Shown: piece after piece, positions 18,793-22,992 of the stretch
Numbering within the stretch: position 1 is the first letter of the stretch
How the letters are laid out: every line of letters begins with the position of its first letter
DNA from: Seison nebaliae
Lineage: Eukaryota > Rotifera > Pararotatoria > Seisonacea > Seisonidae
Reading direction: 5' to 3'
DNA: 22,992 bases
Assembly (NCBI GenBank): GCA_023231475.1
Contig: JALJEE010002546.1
Span: forward strand, 1-22,992
Program-made: the position numbers and the translations under genes
The notes under the pieces: model-generated
Databases searched by the model: none
The model's input: only the letters and a program-made list of their open reading frames with translations
Told to the model about the DNA's origin: nothing

Positions 18793-19331
18793 TTAAACAT
18801 AAGTATCTTGACCAGAGTCTTCATTTTTATCATTATCTGATTCTATCTTTATTTCAATGGTTTCCTTAACATCTTCATCGTTTGTTGGTTGGTTCGTTAT
18901 CAATTTCGTTTCTTCATTCATCTCATCATTCGGTTGTGAATTTTGGATGAATTTCATTTCATCGTTCGTCTCATTATCTGGTTGTGAATTTTGGATAAAT
19001 TTCGTTTCCTCAAAATTGTCACTAGTTGTCGGTTGGTTTCGATCCATTTGCTCCTCATTCGCCTCAGTAACTAAAAGATTTTTCATGAATTTTCGACTAC
19101 GTACTGATTTCAAATGATAATAAATTCCACCACTGAGAGTCAGACCAACTAGTAATCCTAAACCGACAATAACGATCGTATAATCGATCGGTCTAAATTG
19201 AATATCTTGTGAAGCGAGTGCTGGAAAAGTTGGAGGTGTGATAGTTGAAGAAACGAAGAAAAACTTTTCGTGTTAATGCCCACAAGAATTTGGAGGAAGA
19301 GAATAATACAGGGAGAAACCAAATGAAACAT
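18793..19331 (-). CDS. Small type I membrane protein with acidic repeat tail, two exons
   Basis: Exon 1 (19331-19265) and exon 2 (19220-18793) join in phase 1 across a 44-nt intron (GTTTTT...TTCCAG), giving 164 residues. Exon 1 encodes a signal peptide (1 to about 20, hydrophobic core CIILFLQILVGI). A short outer segment (about 21-36) follows, then one clear membrane helix (37-57, rich in G, V, L and I), then a basic stop-transfer stretch (HLKSVRSRKFMK). The cytoplasmic tail is acidic and holds three 16-residue repeats starting at 94, 110 and 126 (ETKFIQNSQP type). It ends DTYV, which fits a class I PDZ ligand (T/S-x-hydrophobic). No homologue is recognised. Neither exon alone makes a sensible protein, whereas the spliced product has coherent topology, which supports the intron. 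Confidence 0.62.
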
Positions 19332-19802
19332 ATTTATACTTAAAATAATTCAAAAACTGATAGGAAATCGGATAAGTTGGAGAAATGGGAAATTTCCTAA
19401 AATAAATTTATAATTGAAATTGTTTTGAATTCGCTTAATTTCGTTTATGATATCTCTTTTATTACATTTCACCTTTTAATTAAAATAAAACACTCTATCT
19501 AATTAACAAATCAATTTCTTTCGAAATTCTTAATTATAAACAATTGTACACAATTTCACAATGTAAAACACTAATTGAACATTGGATTGTGAAGGAATTG
19601 TAAAATGAGTTAAATTTATTATAGAAATTGTGTTATGCACAATTTCAAAACAATTCCACAATATATAACACAAAGTGAACATTGGATTGTGAAGAAATTG
19701 TGAAATGAGTTAAATTTAGTACAGAAATCATTGGAATGAGATGAAGTAGAATGAATGAGATTTGTTGAGCGGAATGGAAGCATAATGAGAGAAATATTAT
19801 AT
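19332..19802. other. Intergenic region with a 100-nt duplication
   Basis: The region lies between the small membrane protein gene and XXYLT1, both on the minus strand. It is AT-rich and contains the direct duplication described separately. No gene is seen. Confidence 0.55.
19551..19728. repeat. Direct tandem duplication, period 100 nt
   Basis: 19551-19628 aligns with 19651-19728 at an exact offset of 100 nt with about a dozen differences. It includes the identical core GAACATTGGATTGTGAAG and, further on, ATGAGTTAAATTTA. The intervening 19629-19650 contains GTGTTATGCACAATTTC. Both copies carry short ACAATT/AATTGT inverted elements. Confidence 0.8.
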
Positions 19803-20984
19803 TTATAAATCGACTTTACTACCTTCTTCGATTCGGAACAATTCCATTTCCATCTCATCGATGATATCGGTAGGAATTAATGTATCGCAATTCCCATGAA
19901 TTATTGTCGATGTAGTTTCATTATCACATTTATAATAAGATGATCTCTTATTCTCATATCCGTTCTGATACCACCATTGACATAATTGGTAATTGAATGA
20001 ACAATGGAGATTATGGAAATATTTCGGTGAGTTGAATGAGACAAGACTATAAACGTCTTGATCACCCAAATGAGCATTCATTTCATATTTCTTTATTAGT
20101 TCATCTACATTTTTTATTTCCATTAATTTCTCATATTTCTTATTCGATCTCAATCGACTTAAATAGAAAAGTGCCACTCCTGAATTGAAACCAGGTTGTC
20201 CTGGTATCGATTTTCTTTTTCCATTAGAATCAAATATCGATCCTCCAACTAATGTTCCAGGATTTTTCTGACGATAATTAACTAACATATGTCGATAAAC
20301 TGGTTGCATTTCTGGTACGAGTCCAATAAGATTTTCCCGTTTGAAATGACTGAATTCATTCCAGAGAATAGCAATATCATTTTGAAATTGGAGATCGATA
20401 TCTAACATGATCAATCGATTAATCGAATTAAGTTTAGTGTTGGGAAGTCGATGAAGTACAAGTGAAATGAAAAATAGTCGATCACTATAATAAGCACCAG
20501 GTTTGTGACTGAATCGTTTTTGGAATTCACCCAATTCATTTATCAAATCATCAGATAAATCATTTAAATCGATATGATTCAAAGAGAATTTACAACGATT
20601 TTCTGGTATGTCTTTCACTTTCAACATTCGTTCTCTCATCAAACGATGATTGGTCATCAATCGATGAACATGATCGAAATATTGAGTAGAGGCCATCGTC
20701 AATCTTTCTGCTATCTGGAAACTTTCTCGATCTCCAATTACGAAAAAATTGAGAGGAATAGTCGAATATCGAAAAATCGAATTCATCAAATGTGAAAATC
20801 GATTCTGCAATTTCCGATTAGATTCGATATTGGAGAAAAGAATGGCCACATTACCAGCAGAATTATGATATAAATCTCGTCTGATATCGATAGCGATTGA
20901 CGATTGGAAAAGAAGGAAAAAAATTAAATTTATCATTCTAAAGGAAAAGAGAATAAAAATTATTTGAAATTTCTCCATTTTCAT
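19803..20984 (-). CDS. XXYLT1: Xyloside xylosyltransferase 1 family glycosyltransferase
   Basis: A 393-residue protein (or 377 from Met17) matching XXYLT1, an ER type II enzyme that adds the terminal alpha-1,3-xylose to O-glucose-xylose glycans on EGF repeats such as those of Notch. Seen in the sequence: an N-terminal hydrophobic anchor (about 17-31), YSDRLFFISLVLHRL (166-180), the DxD metal site D195-I-D197 within IMLDIDLQF, MQPVYRHM (226-233), PGFNSGVALFYL (264-275), HLGDQD (305-310) and the C-terminal CQWW...IIHGNC (335-366). These blocks and their spacing follow the family. A pyrimidine tract ending CTTTTCCTTTAG lies one base before the Met17 codon and could pair with a GTTAAA donor 55 nt upstream, so a 5'-leader intron with Met17 as true start is plausible. 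No coding intron is seen. Confidence 0.9.
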   Translation of the reverse strand: MKMEKFQIIFILFSFRMINLIFFLLFQSSIAIDIRRDLYHNSAGNVAILFSNIESNRKLQNRFSHLMNSIFRYSTIPLNFFVIGDRESFQIAERLTMASTQYFDHVHRLMTNHRLMRERMLKVKDIPENRCKFSLNHIDLNDLSDDLINELGEFQKRFSHKPGAYYSDRLFFISLVLHRLPNTKLNSINRLIMLDIDLQFQNDIAILWNEFSHFKRENLIGLVPEMQPVYRHMLVNYRQKNPGTLVGGSIFDSNGKRKSIPGQPGFNSGVALFYLSRLRSNKKYEKLMEIKNVDELIKKYEMNAHLGDQDVYSLVSFNSPKYFHNLHCSFNYQLCQWWYQNGYENKRSSYYKCDNETTSTIIHGNCDTLIPTDIIDEMEMELFRIEEGSKVDL

Positions 20985-21065
20985 AGTTTAACAAATTCTT
21001 TCCATTTTATAATTGGAAAATTTCATATTTTATATAATTTCCAAACAGTATAAAAGAATTTCTTT

Positions 21066-21638
21066 TTAACAAATTTTAAAAGAACAGGAAGGAGTTTCCT
21101 TCCCAATAATATTGTTGAGTTGGACGACTTGATCATGTCGTTTGATTGTCACGTGAATCGGTTCCAGCAGATGTTGTTGGGTGAACAAAGAAAGTTTCTC
21201 CATGAGCAATTCCTTCTCGAAATCAATCAATTCTCTACGTGGTCTTTTAATGTCGCCATATTTTAAGAGAACATCAGAACATCTGATACCTTTTTTGAAT
21301 AATTCAGAATTCTCATCCACATCAGTAATTATGGCGAGATCCATCAAAATTTTTTCCGTCTCCGTTTCTTCTTTTTTCTCTTTCGCATTCTCATGGAGAT
21401 GATGCAATGTCTTTTCCATCACTTCCATCAATTTTTTCCGATCATTTAATAATCGATTAATTTTCTGACGTTTCTCCACCACCGTATGAACGTCGATATC
21501 GTTTCTAGGGAAATCGTCATCATCTTTCAATTCTTTTCTCATGTCCTCACAATTCTCTTCTTTCAAACGTTCAGAATTTTCTTTTACTCGTCGATCGATC
21601 TCATCAATCACTGCCATCAGATATTTCGCCTCTTCCAT
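21066..21638 (-). CDS. Unrecognised coiled-coil protein, 190 residues
   Basis: Read from ATG 21638 it gives 190 residues. It is strongly charged and helical: MEEAKYLMAVIDEIDRRVKE at the start, then KRQKINRLLNDRKKLMEVME (about 58-77) with leucine spacing typical of a coiled coil, then a less regular region (DLAIITDVDENSELF) and a helical stretch DFEKELLMEKLSLFTQQHLL (about 140-160). The C-terminus is not charged (SCSFKIC). No family is recognised; it may be a subunit of a multi-protein complex, which is inference. The frame stays open upstream to 21827, including an ATG at 21716, but that extension overlaps the SDF2 3' signals and has a different, hydrophobic composition, so 21638 is preferred. 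It lies 185 nt after the SDF2 stop on the same strand. Confidence 0.6.
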   Translation of the reverse strand: MEEAKYLMAVIDEIDRRVKENSERLKEENCEDMRKELKDDDDFPRNDIDVHTVVEKRQKINRLLNDRKKLMEVMEKTLHHLHENAKEKKEETETEKILMDLAIITDVDENSELFKKGIRCSDVLLKYGDIKRPRRELIDFEKELLMEKLSLFTQQHLLEPIHVTIKRHDQVVQLNNIIGKETPSCSFKIC

Positions 21639-21774
21639 TCTCACTCTTCCAAACAATAAAGAGACAGAGAGAAAATTCTGTCGAACAAAAAAATTTATTA
21701 ATTCATCTATAAACATAAGACGGACGGGAGAGAAGAATTTGATGGAAATATTTATTATTTTTGTATGAAAAAAA

Positions 21775-21780
21775 TTTATT
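21775..21780 (-). terminator. Polyadenylation signal of SDF2
   Basis: AATAAA on the minus strand, 44 nt past the SDF2 stop; a second copy lies at 21751-21756. It leaves about 110-135 nt for the promoter and leader of the downstream coiled-coil gene. Confidence 0.5.
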
Positions 21781-21823
21781 TTTATCGAAACAAATTCCGT
21801 AAGAAAACACTTTACTTCCCCTC

Positions 21824-22585
21824 TCAATCATCCACATCATCATCTTGGTCGTCGTTCAATTTGTCTTTCTTACCAATTTTCAAATCATCTTTATTCGTCG
21901 ACAAAATAAAAATTCCTTCAGACGCTCGCCATAAACTTTGTGCTGACGATGAATAATGTGCGGTCACTTCCTTCTGACCATGAATCGGTCTTCCATATGT
22001 GTCACCAGGAACGTGTAAATATTTGCCGGTAGCAACATGTTTAAATTTAACGTCACTAGATCGCTCCCAATATTTCGCCTCCTTATTTGCACATTCCACT
22101 TTCCAATTGTCACTGGAATCGCCCACTCCATTTTTCCCATATGCTGACACTTCTTGTCCGTGGGATAACGGCGATCGATATTGACCATGTGAGTGGAGTA
22201 ATTTCCCAGTTGTCATATGGAGTAATCGAATGACACTGTTACATTTGATCGGTTGTCCGCGCTCACAAAATAGATCACCCGGTTTCACATTTTTGTGGGT
22301 GGGCGATTGAGTGAGGTCACGTCCTAACACCTGCCAATAACTGTTGTGATCGGATGTATCATCGATCGCTGTCACTGATTGTTGACCGCTACCACTTCCA
22401 TATTTAACGTCGTGCGAATGGAGACAAACGCGGGAATAAGTATTCTTCAATTTCAACGAGGAACCGCAAGTGACAAATTGTGTGGATTGTTTACAATTAC
22501 CCACTGTCACTTGGAGGAGAAGTGTGAGAGAAAAGAGGAGAAGAACAATATTGGAGAATGATCGAAAATGATCATTTCCGTACAT
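21824..22585 (-). CDS. SDF2: Stromal cell-derived factor 2-like MIR-domain protein
   Basis: A 253-residue secretory-pathway protein of the SDF2/SDF2L1 family, an ER lumen partner of the DNAJB11/BiP chaperone system. Features: a signal peptide (about 12-30), then three MIR beta-trefoil repeats (about 36-92, 110-165 and 168-222). Hallmarks are VTCGSSLKLKN, LHSHDVKYGSGSGQQSVTA, NSYWQVLG, CERGQPIKC, LHSHGQYRSPLSHGQEVSAYG, VKFKHVATGKYL, YGRPIHGQKEV and LWRASEGIF. There is a roughly 13-residue insertion (LTQSPTHKNVKPG) in the first repeat compared with mammals. The protein ends in an Asp-rich tail (DDQDDDVDD) and not in HDEL/KDEL as SDF2L1 does. The start is the first ATG (22585); the frame is open a few codons upstream from a TTG. 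A possible UPR element lies about 40 nt upstream. Confidence 0.93.
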   Translation of the reverse strand: MYGNDHFRSFSNIVLLLFSLTLLLQVTVGNCKQSTQFVTCGSSLKLKNTYSRVCLHSHDVKYGSGSGQQSVTAIDDTSDHNSYWQVLGRDLTQSPTHKNVKPGDLFCERGQPIKCNSVIRLLHMTTGKLLHSHGQYRSPLSHGQEVSAYGKNGVGDSSDNWKVECANKEAKYWERSSDVKFKHVATGKYLHVPGDTYGRPIHGQKEVTAHYSSSAQSLWRASEGIFILSTNKDDLKIGKKDKLNDDQDDDVDD

Positions 22586-22626
22586 GTTTAGTGTGGTGTC
22601 CAATCAACTTGCAACCGTTTAAAGAA

Positions 22627-22640
22627 TGACGTGTGCCAAT
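22627..22640 (-). promoter_or_regulatory. Possible UPR element (UPRE/ERSE-II-like) of SDF2
   Basis: On the minus strand the sequence reads ATTGGCACACGTCA. It contains an ACGTCA/TGACGTG core as in the XBP1/ATF6 UPRE, and ATTGG-N-xCACG, one base from the ERSE-II consensus ATTGG-N-CCACG. It lies about 42 nt upstream of the SDF2 ATG. SDF2L1 is a known ER-stress target in mammals, so the position makes sense, but one short match is weak evidence. Confidence 0.4.
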
Positions 22641-22992
22641 AAGTAAAAACTGATGAAAAATGAAAATTAGAATAATGAACTGAAATTCAACTGACGAAAT
22701 TGATTCAGCTATCAATTTGAACAATCTTTTCCTTATCTCTTTCCTATCTGACAGTTAAAGGATCACTGAAATTTAAGCATGAATCATCAATACCAATCTT
22801 TCGAATTTTATGACATTTTATTCCCCCACAACTTAATCGAGAGAAAACAAAGTTCCTCAGAACCTTCTACTCATTTTATCATCGCTGTAAATTTTTTTCG
22901 ATTCCATTGAAACTTAAGTTGTTCGTCACTTATTGCTGTGATTTTTATGGACTTGCTGTTTCCTTATCTAATACTCATAAGTCGTTGTTATG
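22641..22992. other. Upstream flank of SDF2, no gene seen
   Basis: AT-rich sequence with no long frame on either strand and no clear repeat. It probably contains the rest of the SDF2 promoter, and possibly the flank of a gene beyond the window. Confidence 0.45.

Noticed and set aside
19332-19345. TATAAATA-type string directly before the small membrane protein ATG
   Set aside because: It lies within about ten bases of the start codon, too close to act as a TATA box for that ATG.
21639-21827. N-terminal extension of the coiled-coil protein up to 21827
   Set aside because: Hydrophobic and compositionally different, overlaps the SDF2 poly(A) signals, and abuts the SDF2 stop. ATG 21638 begins the helical region.
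1-22992. CRISPR arrays, bacterial operons, tRNA or rRNA genes
   Set aside because: No regularly spaced direct repeats with unique spacers, no cloverleaf or rRNA signatures noticed, and the genes are eukaryotic with introns.

Overview
The window is AT-rich eukaryotic nuclear DNA from an animal. The supporting genes are a WASHC2/FAM21 retromer-associated subunit, a PPP2R3C phosphatase subunit, DDX6/Me31B, ERCC2/XPD, xyloside xylosyltransferase (XXYLT1), SDF2, and a ceramide-phosphoethanolamine-synthase-like enzyme, which is known mainly from arthropods and other invertebrates. An invertebrate, probably a protostome, fits best. Short genes, homopolymer His/Asn/Asp runs and frequent TCGA words would suit an arthropod such as a mite, but I cannot fix the lineage.

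Layout. 1-1410: AT-rich DNA with a decayed non-LTR reverse transcriptase fragment. 1600-2790: broken coding-like pieces of an unidentified gene. 3343-5318 (+): ten-exon WASHC2 with nine introns of 42-53 nt. 5319-7055: mostly non-coding, with a 27-nt tandem repeat. 7056-8105 (+): short supervillin-like protein with one 60-nt intron. 9613-10938 (+): CPES-like membrane enzyme. 11261-12892 (-): PPP2R3C, head-to-head with DDX6 at 13433-15328 (+). 16319-18658 (+): XPD helicase. 18793-22585 (-): four genes in a row, namely a small spliced type I membrane protein with a PDZ-ligand-like tail, XXYLT1, an unrecognised coiled-coil protein, and SDF2 with a possible unfolded-protein-response element just upstream.

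The most unusual signal is in splicing. Introns were reconstructed from reading-frame continuity and, in the WASHC2 head, from family similarity. They are 42-60 nt and nearly all begin GTT with no conserved +4 to +6 bases, instead of the usual GTAAGT/GTRAGT. The 3' ends look ordinary (YAG or AAG). The same pattern recurs in three separate genes on both strands, while most other genes here have no intron at all.

The genes do not form an operon or one pathway. Loose themes are the secretory pathway and endosomes (WASHC2, CPES-like, XXYLT1, SDF2, the small membrane protein), cortical actin (WASHC2, supervillin-like), and nucleic-acid helicases (DDX6, XPD). All calls come from reading the sequence; none was checked by a database search.
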